A stretch of 64,000 bases of DNA, taken from positions 1-64,000 of the forward strand of contig JASAND010020843.1 in assembly GCA_030248195.1 (NCBI GenBank). Reading direction: 5' to 3'. Position numbers and translations under genes: made by a program. This DNA comes from Trissonchulus latispiculum. Lineage: Eukaryota > Nematoda > Enoplea > Enoplida > Ironidae. Below, piece after piece: positions 46,076-58,279 of this stretch (position 1 is its first letter; the number at the start of each line of letters is the position of its first letter). The notes beneath the pieces are model-generated. The model was not told the DNA's origin and searched no databases. It saw only the letters and a list, made by a program, of their open reading frames with translations.

Positions 46076-47519
46076 TTTTCACAGCATGTACCCCTGCCCA
46101 CAGGCTCTTCACACACCAAGTTTCAGCCCGATCGGTCCACTCCTCCGCTGGCCCCAGGCCAAACAATGTCCAGATTATACACATTGCGTCAAATTTTCCC
46201 TATTCTAGAGGGAGCGCTAACGCGCTCCCCCTAATTTACAGAATTTAAAATACAAATGTGAGAAAACTAAACGTTTCGATTTAATTGGCCTGTTTGCGAG
46301 GAAAACAAAATGACTTCAAAACTAGACCTCGATTTTTGGGGGCGACCTTGAACTACCAGTTCAAAATCCAGGGCGAGAGCCGGTGAAGTGGACATTGCTA
46401 GCATTTCTGGGCCGGGCCAAACTGTTATCTAATCCGATATTTCTAATCCCAACAATAAACTAAAATTTTGACGCAGATTTCAACACTGTTTTAAAACACT
46501 TTGTAGAAAATTAACATCAAAGGCGGAAATGTTCACAGGCGATTTTGTTTGTGCTGCTAATGACGTGGCAAGACAAGTACATATGACAAAATCCTTATGA
46601 GTCCATTGTTGAGACCCCTGAGCTCGCTAGGGACACTTTAGAGGGGTCCTCCAATGACAAAAAATGTTCGCCTCATCAAGAGAAAGCAAAGAAAAAGGTT
46701 AACCTACATTTATACAGCTGAAGAAAGCAAGTATACATTTAGGTGACAGACTGGAGCTATCATTTCACGACCGCCACCATATTTGATTACACCAATAAAA
46801 AGTGAAAACAAAACTACCAACTTCCAAAAGCTAAGAATCCCTGCAATAAACTAAAAGAAAAAGAAATTCATAACCATAATATAATAAATACGGCCATTTG
46901 ACAAAGCAAGTATCTATAGTGTAAACATAAACTTTTATTCGGGTTAAAGTGCACTCATTTGCTGACCACTCTGCCAGACTGATACTGGTAATCGGTGGAC
47001 TTCGTCAGTGGCGTACCGACTTACCAGTTACAGCTTTAGGCTTTTTGGAAAAATACGAGAAATTGTACCAGTCTCAACCAAGCTCAAACCTGTTTCCGAT
47101 ATTTGCTAAATCTGGAAACTACAGACGACAGTCTCAGCAGCCCTCGACCAGTGCTGATGCAGATGCAGACGCAGCAGATTCAGCTGATACGAATGCTGCG
47201 ACAGCAGATCCAGAAACTGATAGCTTCCATGCGCATAATTTGGGAGGTATCTCCATAAATGCTTACGTACTACTTTCTAAAATGGTGCATTAAATTTTGT
47301 TCATAGTACGGTGTAACAGCTTGCATATATATAAATGTCGTATGCTTTGTATATGCTTGAATTTTCGTACGTTTATGTACAGTTCTATTAAATTGTGAGC
47401 GACTGTCGTCTACTCCTCTATTCTACTTTCTAGCAAATCCCAATTTACAACCTCACATACCTGTACATATCTATGCATAGCAAATCAAAGTTAAGTAAAA
47501 TCTTACTTGTTCAATTAAG

Positions 47520-47984
47520 GGGTGGTCTTCTTTCTTTCAAACGATTCCTCCACTGAAAGCGAGGGTTCAGCAGATTCTTCTGGCTCTAGTGATCGTCTCA
47601 CGACCACCCCTCCCGCGTCACCCTCAAGCACAACCGATACTCCCTCCCATGACGCTGCGCCACTCCGCGACTCCGCCCAAGCCACTGCCCCCACTCGCCC
47701 CTCCCCCATTGACCCCCCCACCTCCCGCTGACGAGACCGCCGCCGTCACTGAGGAACCTACTGCAGCTTCTGCGACTATTGATCTGGCTAACCTAGTCGG
47801 GAAAAGGGTGTCAGACGAGCAAAAGTTCAAAATCCTGACAGAGGAATGGGTTCCACCCCCGACTTTGAATTTCCGAAAACTGTACGTAAAGTCGCCAACC
47901 GGTCCACTTACCTTTCCTTTCAAAAAAATTGGCTGCACAATCACAAATGACTATCATATAGGAATCATATATGGAAGAGGTTAA
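47520..47984 (+). pseudogene. decayed open frame, possibly hAT-type transposase N-terminus
   Basis: Two overlapping frames, joined by a slip in a C-run near 47712, read NDSSTESEGSADSSGSSDRL, a Pro/Thr-rich stretch and then LVGKRVSDEQKFKILTEEWV plus PPPTLNFRKLYVK. The KFKILTEEWVPPPTLNF wording resembles the lead-in of TTF-type zinc finger transposases of the hAT group (K-Y-x-I-L-x-x-x-W-x-P). An upstream open frame (46949-47293, ending in an Ala/Asp-rich tail and a GTATCT donor-like site) might belong to the same gene. The assignment is tentative. Confidence 0.35.
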
Positions 47985-48041
47985 AGTTGAACCTGCGACA
48001 TGGTTGGGGCCCACCTCCATCAGGGTGCCCCCCAGCCCCTA

Positions 48042-48067
48042 GATAGGATAGGATAGGATAGGATAGG
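48042..48067. repeat. (GGATA)n microsatellite
   Basis: Five consecutive GGATA units. Confidence 0.95.
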
Positions 48068-48299
48068 TGCTAGAGCAAAACTAATGGGCCATTTAGATTC
48101 ACCATAGGGATTCCTATTCGAATACGAAACCTCAGCCCAGCAGCTCTTATGTATAGGGCTGCCTACTCCGTAGGCCCAGACCCCCCCTCTTACACACTAA
48201 ATTTTGACCCCTGGCCAGGCCACAGACCACCGAGCAACACCATCTCGCTTCCCGGAGCCCTTCACCCTTGTGTAGAGGATATATATGTATGTGTCTAAT

Positions 48300-50067
48300 A
48301 TTGTGTGTGTATGTAATGCTCAACACATCTCTTTCGCCTAGCTAGCTGCAGGCTTGCTGCCACATATGCACTAGTTGGTCGGGGAAGGTTGGGTTGGGCT
48401 AGGCGTCCCCACTCTATTGGGTGTTCCCCCATATGCATATATGTGTTATGTTGCTATTGGCTGGGAGGGTTTTCCTAAGCCCCGCCTCCTGGGGGTCTCA
48501 ACAAAGCCTCTCCCATCCTATTCAGTTGGGTTGTGTTTGTCACGTTTGTTGTCTGCCTCCCTTGTAGCAATGTTGGAGCACTCGCCTTGGGCTCCCTTGT
48601 CTAGACAGTTGGGTCTCCCACCCCCTTCTGTATTTCCGGTCTCCCCGGCTCCTGCAAAGGTTTGTTACCCTTGTATGTAGCCGCCAGTACGGCATCATTA
48701 TTGTTATTATTGTTATAACATGTGTGTGTACTTTCTATTTAATATAGCTGTGTCATTTCCGGCCTGCGCGCCATTATTAAACCATCTTTATTTAGGTGTG
48801 TTATTTGGGGCTTATTTAGGTCTAGCTAAGTTAGTTGTACGTGTAACATCTGTTACTGGCGAGGCTCCCCACGGACTGGCTCTCCATATTTGGCCAGGCG
48901 CGTTATCCATTGGGCGCAGTTCCAGTAGCAAGTTGTTGGTAATCGCTACATTACAACACTTCCGCTACACTAGTCTGCCAGGACGTAACCTGGTTCTTCT
49001 GGGAGTTTTTTTTTCTTATCTTTGCGGTCTCGTTTGGCGGTCGGGAGAAAGGCAGTACGCCGCTCCCCAACGATTTCGATTCGACCTGTGATTTCCTGTG
49101 ATTTTTCGAAGCGACAATTGGACTTCGGAACGGCAGTACGCCACTTCCTGAGATAAATTCGAATTTACAATCTTCAACTCGAACGAACGGCAGTACGCCA
49201 GTACCCGTTCCAAACGCGCTTTTTCTTCCATCTACGTTACGAAATCCAGAAATTTGGGTCGGCAGTACGCCATATTATCCCAAATCGCCACGATCAGCTG
49301 AAGATTCTGAAGACGCCTGAAAATAAGAACAGTACGTTCGTCCTGAGATTTCTGCGCCGTTTTACGAATCTACGTACCTAACTTATGCCTTTTCCTTCAC
49401 CTATCTATGAGAGCGGACCTCGCTGGTATTTTTGTAAGTTTGTCTGGGTTATATACGTACGTATAGTTTTCTCCAATTTCTGTCTCTTGTAAAATTCTGT
49501 AACCAGCCTGAACGGCCAATAACCTCTGTCTTGTGGTCATTGTTATTGTGTACTTAGGCTGTAAATTTTTGTGCCCTTTGTCTACGTACGCCCATTTTAT
49601 TTACACAGTCTGTATCATATTGACCTGCATTTACAGTTTCTGTACAATTTATTTTGTACCTATTTAGTGTATACGTATATTAGTCGTTATACATTAGTCT
49701 GTGCCATATTTGATCTCTGTGTAATTGCTATAATTTTTCTTTTTGGGGTACATTATTTGAGATAATTTAGGGACCTTTTTTGGGATTATTTTTCTGAGAT
49801 AGGTATAATTTTCGTTATAATTATTATTATAATTTTATCTATTCTCAATTTTTAATTCATAACCTGGTTTCTTCTTTGTATTTTTTTATAATTATACTTG
49901 TCTAATTTTATTTTCTCTTTTAGGTCTCGTAAGTCCCTACCTTTTCGGTCTAATTTTAATAATTATCTTTAATTTTGTATTCCTATTTTAAATTTTCATT
50001 ATTTTAGGGGTACGTATAATTGTGCCTTGCTTTAATTAAAGTACTTTAGATAGAAATTTCTTTTGGT
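48300..50067 (+). mobile_element. probable leader/LTR region of a gag-bearing retroelement
   Basis: This non-coding stretch runs up to the gag ATG. It contains four copies of GGCAGTACGCC (49051, 49132, 49189 and 49261) in a 220-bp window and a T-rich 3' part. No second LTR copy was found downstream, so the LTR boundary is not set and this is inference from position. Confidence 0.45.
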
Positions 50068-52563
50068 ATGGAGAAACTGTTCGAGAGACGTACGTCCAGA
50101 CGACTGCACGAAAAAGCCGTGCCAAAAGCCTCACTTGCCAATCGACGAGATCTGGAATCTTGTGGTTCATCATGCGTGGGCTATCCGTCCATGCGTCCAA
50201 AGTCGAATTCTGTCAACGCCGAGCCTTCGAAGCGTCTGACGACGCACTTGGCTCGTGCCGGGGCAGATTCGCTTCCCTCTAAACCGGTCAATTCGACCAA
50301 TCTGGCTCCCTCTCCTGATGTCGTTGGTCATAATCGTCAAAGTGGCCGTCGTGAGTCCATTTCGTCATCCGTATCGACGGAATTCGGCAGCGCTCGTGAC
50401 GTATTCGACGATCCTGAAGAAGAGACCACCCAGTGCGGGTCGGACACTGATTCGCTAGCGCATTTCGATCCTACGCAACATCAGTTAACCGGCCTGTCAG
50501 GCCAAATTCGTCTTCAGCATTCGTTAATCGATCGTCCACTGCCGAACCTTACCTAGAACTTGGTCTCCGACGCCACCGACACCCCTGGTCCCAGCCTCCA
50601 ATCGAGCCCTGGGGACCGGACGGTCATCCTGCGGGATCTATTTTTGGGACAATTAGCCACTTCTGATCCGGTTTCCCCTTCAGGGATATTTCTATCTCTC
50701 GGGAACCTAAACACTGGAGGCCTGGCTGCCCAGGCTGGCCAACTGGTTCGCCCAGCTCTTTCTTCTGCGGGGCTGGCGGACCTAAATATGGACTTTGACC
50801 TGAGTCTGAACCTGGGTCTTATTCCACCTATTGAGCCATTTTATTCGAACAGGACTATTGTAAATGCTTGGTCTCCCACGGATGAGCGCGGACTCTCCTG
50901 GGATCCATCTGCTTTGGGGGGACGCTGGACTGTTTTTGACCCACCGGTGAGTCACGGTTCTAATTTTGGCGTGACGCAGGGGATCCTCCCCTCTGTGTCC
51001 ATTGGCCCTATATTTGACACTTCTTTGACTGTACACACACCGCGGGCGGCGTACCAGGGTACTTTGTCCCGATTTCAGCAGCAGCAACGTGGAGCGGAAT
51101 TCGTCCTGACCGTTAATACCCGAGCGTCCACGAGTCGACAGCCAGTTCGGCTATTCCCTTCCACCCTATTACGGACCTCTTCACCAGTGCCTCGTCGATC
51201 GCGGCGTCCTTTGGCACTAAGCATGGGATCACGTTCTGGTCAATCGTTGGCCAGACCCAGGTTCTCTTCTGAATCGTCAGAAGAGGACGCGCCTCCGTCA
51301 GCTTTACCGGCTCAAGCAGCCTCACCATCTTTTGCGGGTCCTGTTCGATTGGCCGCAGCTGTCAACGTCCTACAGATGTCGCCTGACACGGTACGTATGC
51401 TGAATGACTATACGAAGTGGTTCAGATCGATAAATACCTTTAAGGGCAGAACAAGCACGCTTGCATTGTCCATCTGGCTGGTCATGTTCGAAAGTACTTT
51501 TCGAGCAAGCGGTGCTAAGGAGGAACTCAAGCAGCCACTTTTATGGTATTTACTCGACGATCCATCAAGCAGGACTTGGCAGATCAGTCGACCGACTCGT
51601 ACGAAGAACTAGTTTCCGTCTTGAAACAGTTCTACGAACCGATGGCGAAAACCCCCGACCAGTATGCTCGCGAGTTCTTCGAACGTCAGCAGCACTCGTC
51701 GGAGGATAGTCACGAGTACCTCAACGAACTACGTACTCTTGCTTGTAAGGGTTTCCCTAACGAAGACCCCAAATCCAGGGAACTGAAAGTAGTCGAACGC
51801 CCGTCGCGTGGCCTCAAAACGTCTTTGCATTCAAAAGTCGCTAGTTCGTTCGCAGGTGCCCGTTATTGGGAATATCGAAACCTTACGATATCATTACGCG
51901 TGCGGTTCGTATACTACAGATGGTTGGTCGAGGAAGGCGATCCACAATCACAGCTAGAGGCCGTAGCTGCGCTTTCGAAGGGATTTGGCCAATCCTCTTC
52001 GGACAAGGAGACGTATCCTCTATATATCCGAGATTTGCAGCGTCAAATGCAGAATCTCCAGAACCTGGTAATCTGGAAAATCCGGACTGACTGTTCCTTC
52101 AGGATCCGAGGGGGCGTCTGCCTGTGCTATTATGGATGATCCAAGTATAGAAGGCCTCGACGAAGAAGATCTTTGCATGCTCATTGATCAGCAATCACGA
52201 GGTAATGCTGGTGCCGCGATGAAAAATCGACAGGGTTTTTCTGCGTGCCTCTATTGTGGAACTGATGGTCATCACTGTGTTGCGATGCCCTCACTATATC
52301 CGCTCAGTACGAGTATGCGGGAGCAATCCTCTTCGTGATCTATGTTCCGCAGCCCTAGATTTGGCACCCTGGTTTTCCAGGAGCCGTTTTTGTCGGAGAA
52401 CCCGAATTCTTCGTCTGATAATAGGCAGAAGACACAGCAGTCAAGCTCTGGTCGCGATGGTGGCTTCAAGAAGCAATTCCGTGGGAAGGGCAACCGTTCT
52501 GGAGGGCAAGGTGGTGAAGGTGATCAAGGTGACAATTCCAGTCAGAACCAGGGAAACGAGTAA
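50068..52563 (+). pseudogene. Ty3-like gag, broken
   Basis: ATG at 50068 (MEKLFERRTSRRLHEKAVPK) opens a frame interrupted by TAG at 50554-50556, continuing to about 51580. A frameshift leads into STDSYEELVSVLKQFYEPMA and ARE-FFERQQHSSEDSHEYL, a recognisable retrotransposon capsid region (W..L..F...Y.P...E....R.Q...E...EY). A further frameshift near 52100 leads to IEGLDEEDLCMLIDQQSRG and CLYCGTDGHH, the start of a CCHC zinc knuckle whose last Cys needs another shift. It ends in a Gly/Ser/Gln-rich basic tail. At least three frame breaks make it inactive. Confidence 0.7.
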
Positions 52564-53110
52564 CAGAGGAGCGGGGCCCCCAAAAAGTCTCGCACTCCCC
52601 TGTTGTCCAAATGGTCATCCCTAGTGGAACGGATCCGACGATCCATCTATCCACTTGCCCACCCTCTTCTTCGCAGTCTGTCCTTTGCGAAGTTCCATTG
52701 CCGACTTTAGTGAGTGGACAGGTATTCATGCTCTCAGATCAGGATGGACAAGGTACTGACGATTCTCTTTTGCAGGTTGGGAATCACCCAGATGAGTGGG
52801 CTTGCATCATGGGTTTCCCACGTCATGAGTGCCAACATTTGGTTTGCCAGAACGGCTGGGACCTCTCTGATCAAGACAGGGATCAGAACCCTAGCCACAG
52901 CCGTTCTGAGAAACGGGGGTCTAAGAAGAAGCGAAACAATGGTAAGAAGAATGATCTAACGGATACGGCGTCTACTTCCAGCGATTACCCGGACAGTATG
53001 TCCACTCTGCAGAAGTAGTCGAGCCTGTCGTTATCCGTCGGTGTTCAGGGCTCGTCTATGGAAAGCCACCTTTCTCTTCAGGAAGCGAGTCGGGCGACTC
53101 TTTCGGTTTC
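52564..53110 (+). pseudogene. open tail after gag, no pol domain recognised
   Basis: The frame at 52611-53018 reads MVIPSGTDPTIHLSTCPPSS, then a Cys/His-containing part (RHECQHLVCQNGWDLS) and a Lys/Arg-rich end. It shows no protease, RT or integrase motif. The element stops near 53110, where sequence shared with the SRP RNA gene promoters begins. Confidence 0.4.
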
Positions 53111-53159
53111 GGAATCTTTTTCTCTAAACGGTGTCAGCCATATATGTATTTCAATGTTC

Positions 53160-53360
53160 AAAGGCAAGTCAACGCGTGTGTATCACGTGAAACGTTTGTG
53201 CAACATAGTCAGAAGAGGGAAATAAAAAAGCTGATTCGGCTAGATGTTGTTTAAAACAAATCGTTAATAAAAATGTAATTCAAGTCATGCATTTAATGCA
53301 TACAAGCTTCTCAATTCTGAGTAATTGAGTTTAAAACTCTTCATTGATACAAAACTGTTG
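53160..53360 (+). promoter_or_regulatory. upstream region of SRP RNA copy 1
   Basis: Contains GTATCACGTGAAAC (one CACGTG box) about 175 bp upstream and TTGATACAAAACTGTT just before the RNA start, matching the region upstream of the other copies. Confidence 0.6.
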
Positions 53361-53660
53361 GCCGGGTGGTTTGGCAACTGCCTGTAACCCAGCTACCTGG
53401 GGGCCGGGACTGGTGGACGGCTTGAGACTGGGAGTCCTGTGTGGGGACCTCCCACGTTGACCAGGCGTCCGCACCAAGCATGGCGTCAATATGGCACTGC
53501 TTTGGGAGCTCTGCAGAGCCAGGTTAATTAATGAGGGGTGACAATGGCCCAGGGCGGAAACGCAGCAGGCAAAAGCCCCCGCGTCATGGCAGTGGTGGGA
53601 CAGTGCCTGGGAGTGGGAAACCTCGCATAGCCTGGTCAATAAAGCCGGACCCAGTCCTTT
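53361..53660 (+). ncRNA. 7SL/SRP RNA gene, copy 1
   Basis: About 300 nt, matching metazoan SRP RNA along its length. The Alu domain starts GCCGGGTGG and includes CTGTAACCCAGCTAC (the UGU(A/N)R loop motif bound by SRP9/14). Next come GGCGTCCGCACCAAGC and GGCGTCAATATGG (helix 5), and GGCGGAAACGCAGCAGG with the GGAAA loop and the asymmetric AGCAGG side of helix 8, where SRP54 binds. It ends GGACCCAGTCCTTTTT, a Pol III terminator. SRP RNA scaffolds the particle that pauses translation and delivers secretory proteins to the ER. This copy has the variant GGTTAATTAATGAGG, shared only with copy 2. Confidence 0.95.
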
Positions 53661-53927
53661 TTGCCATTTCCTTATGGAAATAATTTTGTATTACATATTA
53701 TGAGTTTGACTTAGTTTTTGTCCTGCAGCCAATTCAACATTATTTCTTCCTTACCAACCTCTCAAAGTGCAATTCAGTAATTTTAACCTAAAAAATCATA
53801 TTATGTGTCAATATATATGTAGTGTACTGTTTTAAAGTTGCAAATCGAGTTGAAGCTGAACATATTTTATGTAAAGCTGATCGAGATCTTTCTAATAACA
53901 ACGCAACGTGCAGGCAGTAGGAATATA

Positions 53928-54660
53928 CACTCTTAGAATTGTTCCAGTAGAAACTACAGGAATCACTTTTGTAGATGATAAATACAAAAGCTTTTGTAGA
54001 AAATACAGGTTAACTCTTGTAACTTCTACAGGTCATCTTTGGTAGAATTTACCGGATATACTTTGGTAGAATGGATTACAAGTTAGACTAGTATTCAATA
54101 CAAATGAAACCGGTAGTTTTCACTGGTTTACAGGTTTACTCTACAGGAAAGTACTCCATACGCTGATAACGCAAACTGAGTATATAAGGGTGACAGTGGT
54201 CATAATTTTTGAAGACTGAAATTTTTTGAATATTTTCAAATTTTCAGTCTTTCAACACTTTTATGTAACGGCCGCTCCCTGCCGAAAATATTTTGGGAGC
54301 GGCCGCTCCCCGCCTGCACCCCTCTTTTTATTAACAGGTCGCTCCAGTAAAATTTACAGGTTTTGTCTTGTAAAAACTACAGGTTTGGTATCTGACTAAT
54401 AGGATTGCCAAAAAAGTCGAACAAAACTACAGGTTTCTTTAGTATTTTCTACAGGAAACTCCTGTAATAAAAACTACAGGTGTCCTTAATATTTTCTACA
54501 GGGAATTCCTGTAATTTTTACTAGACCAGAGGCCGGTAAAAATTATAAAAGTTACTTTGTGGAAATACAGGACGCTCCGCCAGTGACTGACCGCACGGGA
54601 GCACTCTTGTAGAAAACTACAAGAATTCCTGTAGCTTCTACAGGAGTCTTTTTAAGAGTG
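53928..54660. mobile_element. TA-flanked MITE with CTACAGG motif array
   Basis: Inverted ends CACTCTTAGAA / TTAAGAGTG, flanked by TATA on both sides (53924-53927, 54661-54664). The paralogous spacers at about 57085 and 59440 read GAATATATACTCAGCCCA without it, so the empty site is in hand. The interior is a dozen or so (A/T)CTACAGG(T/A) motifs in both orientations around a GGGAGCGGCCGCTCCC palindrome. Confidence 0.85.
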
Positions 54661-54664
54661 TATA

Positions 54665-55940
54665 GTCAGCCCAGCATGGAAACTTCGATTTTTCGTGGAT
54701 TGGGAAAATGGGAAAATTCGCAATACGGAGCTTGTCCAAGCCTGTTCTGCTTCCATCACAACCACAGATTTCTGTGCCGTAAGTAAAATCATCCGTGCTA
54801 ATGCAGAAATACTCAGCTGTCAAATTAGATCTTCATCCCAAGGTTTCTCGAGGAAAGCGGCTGAAATTGCGTTTTCGAGTGCCACTTTTTCACTGAAAGC
54901 ACATACAGAGATGGGACTGCCACCAGTTGATAGAGACTTGATTGCTCTTTATTATATATTCCATATTGAAGGAACTTAAGAGCCGTTGAAGTCGGGCGAA
55001 GCAGGAATTTTAGCTAAACTTTCATTGCAAAAAATCAACTAATTGATTTCTATGTGCATGAGTTGATTCTGAGACGGAATCCACTACACGCTAATTAATC
55101 TGCATGGTCTTCCCTATCACCCGGTGGAACTGCTCTGTCGCCTGATGAACTGCAGTCGACGCTGGAATCGTTTAAAATAAATATCAAATTTCTCATTCCG
55201 CCAAATGCCTGCTGGGACTTCAATTCTTCAACTCCAAATTGCAGTGGGAGTGTCGAGGAAAAAAGGAGCGCGTGATCAGAGCTACATCGTGCACCCCAGA
55301 CTTGTGCAAAATGGCCGCCGCGGGCATAAAAGGGTTAAGCAATAAACCTGAAACGCGTGGGTCACTGTAATGGTGATAAAATGCGCAATGGAACAACGTT
55401 TCCCTTGAATACAAGCAAACCAATATTGTCTTGAACTTGTGGCACTGATTTTGAAAGAAAGTGGTATTCTCAAAATTGGAACCTATCTTGCTTACCGACT
55501 TAACAATTATAATTTATAGATCAATGATTGTAAACAGTGTTGATTTTGGCACCTCTTTCCAACCAAAATAACTAATCCTGTAATAGCCAATCCTTTGATT
55601 AATAAATGAGCAATAACTAAGGAATAAAACCAAAATCTATATTTCCTCTTTGGAAACATCGTTCTATACATTTTTGTAATGACAGATAGTGAGTCTTATT
55701 GTGTTGTAAAGTTTCATTTTACTGCATTGTATTGCATTTACTGAATGATTCTTCCAATTAAAATTGAAAACTTCAATGTGATTAAAATGTATACCTTTTT
55801 TCCGAGAACAGAGCAGGTTTATGAGCGAAAGAGTCCAAAGCAGACTGGTAACTAGCAAAGGAATAAAAAACTTTAATTGACCTTATGACAAAAATTAAGT
55901 CAAACCCCTTAGTACAAAATTATTTTGCAAGAAAACAACA
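54665..55940. other. SRP cluster spacer, unit 1
   Basis: Conserved with the spacers of units 2 and 3. Recognisable blocks are GCCTGTTCTGCTTCCATCAC...GATTTCTGTGCC (about 54733-54780), GCACATACAGAGATGGGA (about 54898) and AAAATGGCCGCCGCGGGCAT followed by AAAAGGGTTAA (55307-55337). No protein-coding potential is supported. Confidence 0.6.
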
Positions 55941-56155
55941 AAAAGGACTGGGTCCAGCTTTATTGACCAGGCTATGCGAGGGTTCCCGCTCCCAGGCGCT
56001 GTCCCACCACTCCCATGACGCGGCGGCTTTTGCCTGCTGCGTTTCCGCCCTGGGCCATTATCACCCCTCATTAATTAACCTGGCTCTGCAGAGCTCCCAA
56101 AGCAGAGCCATGTTGACGCCACGCTTGGTGCGGACGCCTGGTCAACGTGGGAGGT
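55941..56155 (-). ncRNA. 7SL/SRP RNA copy 2, 5'-truncated pseudogene
   Basis: The S domain, helix 8 motif and 3' end are intact, but the sequence stops at ...CACCTCCC. The first about 90 nt, the 5' Alu-domain part, are missing. The deletion joins the internal GGGAGGT directly to the normal promoter-side flank GACAATTTTGTATCA. Without the UGUNR loops it could not bind SRP9/14. Confidence 0.9.
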
Positions 56156-56551
56156 GACAATTTTGTATCAGTGAAGAGTTTTTGAGAATTCTGAGTAAGA
56201 AAATTTCAAATAGATAAAGAAATAGTTAAATGAGGGAAAGCGTGCTATTAGTCTGAATATTTTATGCGGAAAATATAGAATGGAAAACAAATTAACTAGC
56301 GCTAATAATATTGTTATTTCAATTTCAACATACAGAAAGACACATCACGTGTGCATCACGTGAAAATTGCAAGCTCTCTATTCAAAGGGGGGAAACTAGG
56401 AAAGTGGTCCGAGAAGCTAGTTTTTGAAGACAATCTGTTAAAAAACGAGACCAGTCAGTCAGTAATTCAAGTCCCAAAAATGTAAGATCAACACTTTAGT
56501 TTCTGAATCCAGTCTTTGAATCTAAGAGTCGTTATTCATACAAAATTTTCG
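56156..56551. promoter_or_regulatory. divergent spacer between SRP copies 2 and 3
   Basis: It carries the twin box TCACGTGTGCATCACGTGA at 56346-56364. Next to each gene start it has ATACAAAAT(T/T)GTC-type sequence: CATACAAAATTTTC before copy 3, and the reverse complement of ACAATTTTGTATCA before copy 2. Confidence 0.65.
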
Positions 56552-56852
56552 GCCGGGTGGTTTGGCAACTGCCTGTAACCCAGCTACCTGGGGGCCGGGA
56601 CTGGTGGACGGCTTGAGACTGGGAGTCCTGTGTGGGGACCTCCCACGTTGACGAGGCGTCCGCACCAAGCATGGCGTCAACATGGCACTGCTTTGGGAGC
56701 TTTGCAGAGCCAGGTTGGTTAATGAGGGGTGGTAATGGCCCAGGGCGGAAACGCAGCAGGCAAAAGCCCCCGCGTCATGGGAGTGGTGGGACAGCGCCTG
56801 AGAGTGGGATACCTCGCATAGCCTGGTCAATAAAGCCGGACCCTGTCCTTTT
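56552..56852 (+). ncRNA. 7SL/SRP RNA gene, copy 3
   Basis: Full length, from GCCGGGTGG to the CCTTTTTT terminator, with all Alu-domain and helix 8 motifs as in copy 1. Carries variants GACGAGGCGTCC and GGTTGGTTAATGAGG. Confidence 0.95.
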
Positions 56853-58279
56853 TTGCATTTTCTTATGAAAATATTTTTTAATATGAGTTTGATCTAGTTT
56901 TTGACCTGCAGTCAATTCAACATTATCTCTTGCGTCGAAGTGCAGTTCACTAATTTCAACCTAAAAATCATAACAAGAGTCAATGTACAACTGTTTTAAT
57001 GCTGCAATTCGAGTTGAAGTAGAACATATTTTATGTAAATCTTTCGAATAACAACACAACGTGCAGACAGAAATAGGAATATATACTCAGCCCAGCATGG
57101 AACCTTCGCTTTTTGTGAAGTGGGAAAATAGAAAATTTGCAAGACGGAGCTGATCCAAGCCTGTTCTGCTTCCATCACAACCACAGATTTCTGTGCCGTA
57201 AGTAATATCATCCTCGCGAATGCAGAAGTGCTCTGCTGTCAAGTCAAATCATACCTGAACCCTCTTTTTCCCAAGGTTTCTAGCGGAAAGCGGCTGAAAT
57301 TGCGTTTTCCGGCGGCACTTTTTACTGAAAGCACATACAGAGATGGGATTTCCACCAGTCGATAGAGAATTGATTGCTCTTTATTTTATATTCCATGTTG
57401 AAGGGTCCCCGATGTTTCAAGAAAGTTAAGAACCGTCAAAATCGGGCAAAGTAGTCATTTTTGCTGAACTTTCATTGCAAAAAATCAACTAATTGATTCC
57501 TAGCTGCATGATTTGATTCTGATACGGAATCCACTATACGTCAATTAATCTGCATGATCTTCACTATCACCTGTGGAATTGCTCTGTCGCCTGACGAATC
57601 GTTTAAAATAAATATATAAATATAGTTCAAAATTTGTCAAATTTTCCATTCCGCCAAATGCCTGCCGGCACTTCAATTCGTCAACCCCAAATTGTAGTGG
57701 GAGTGTCGAGGAAAAAAGGATCGCGTGATCAGAGCTATGTCGTGCGTGCACCACAGACTTGTGCCAAATGGCCGCCGCGGGCATAAAAGGGTTAAGCAAT
57801 AAACCTAACCTGAAATTCGTGGGTCACTGTAATGGTGATTAAATGGCAATGGAACAACGTTTTTTGAATACAAGTAAACCAGTATTGTCTTGATCCTATG
57901 GCAGTGATTTTGGAAGAAGACGATTTCCTGAAAAATGGAATCTGTCTGGCGTAAACCTGACCATTAAAATTTATAGCTCAGCTCAATGATTGTAAAAAGT
58001 GTAGATTTTGGGTCCCTCTTTTCAACCAAAATAACTAGGCAATCCTGTAATAACCAATCCTAAAATGACCAACAACTAAGATAATAAGACCAAAATCTAT
58101 ATTTCCTCTTTGGAAACATCATCGTTTCTTTCTGAGAACAGACCAAATTTATGAACCAAAGAGTCCAAAGCAGACTAATGAAGGATAACTAGCAAAGGAA
58201 TAAATAAATTTTAATTGACAAAATGCCAAAAATTAAGTCAAACCCTTTAGTACAGAATTATTTTGCAAGAAAACAACCA
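56853..58279. other. SRP cluster spacer, unit 2
   Basis: The spacer blocks are in the same order as in unit 1, without the MITE: GCCTGTTCTGCTTCC at 57159, GCACATACAGAGATGGG at 57330, ATGGCCGCCGCGGGCATAAA at 57769. No gene supported. Confidence 0.6.
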
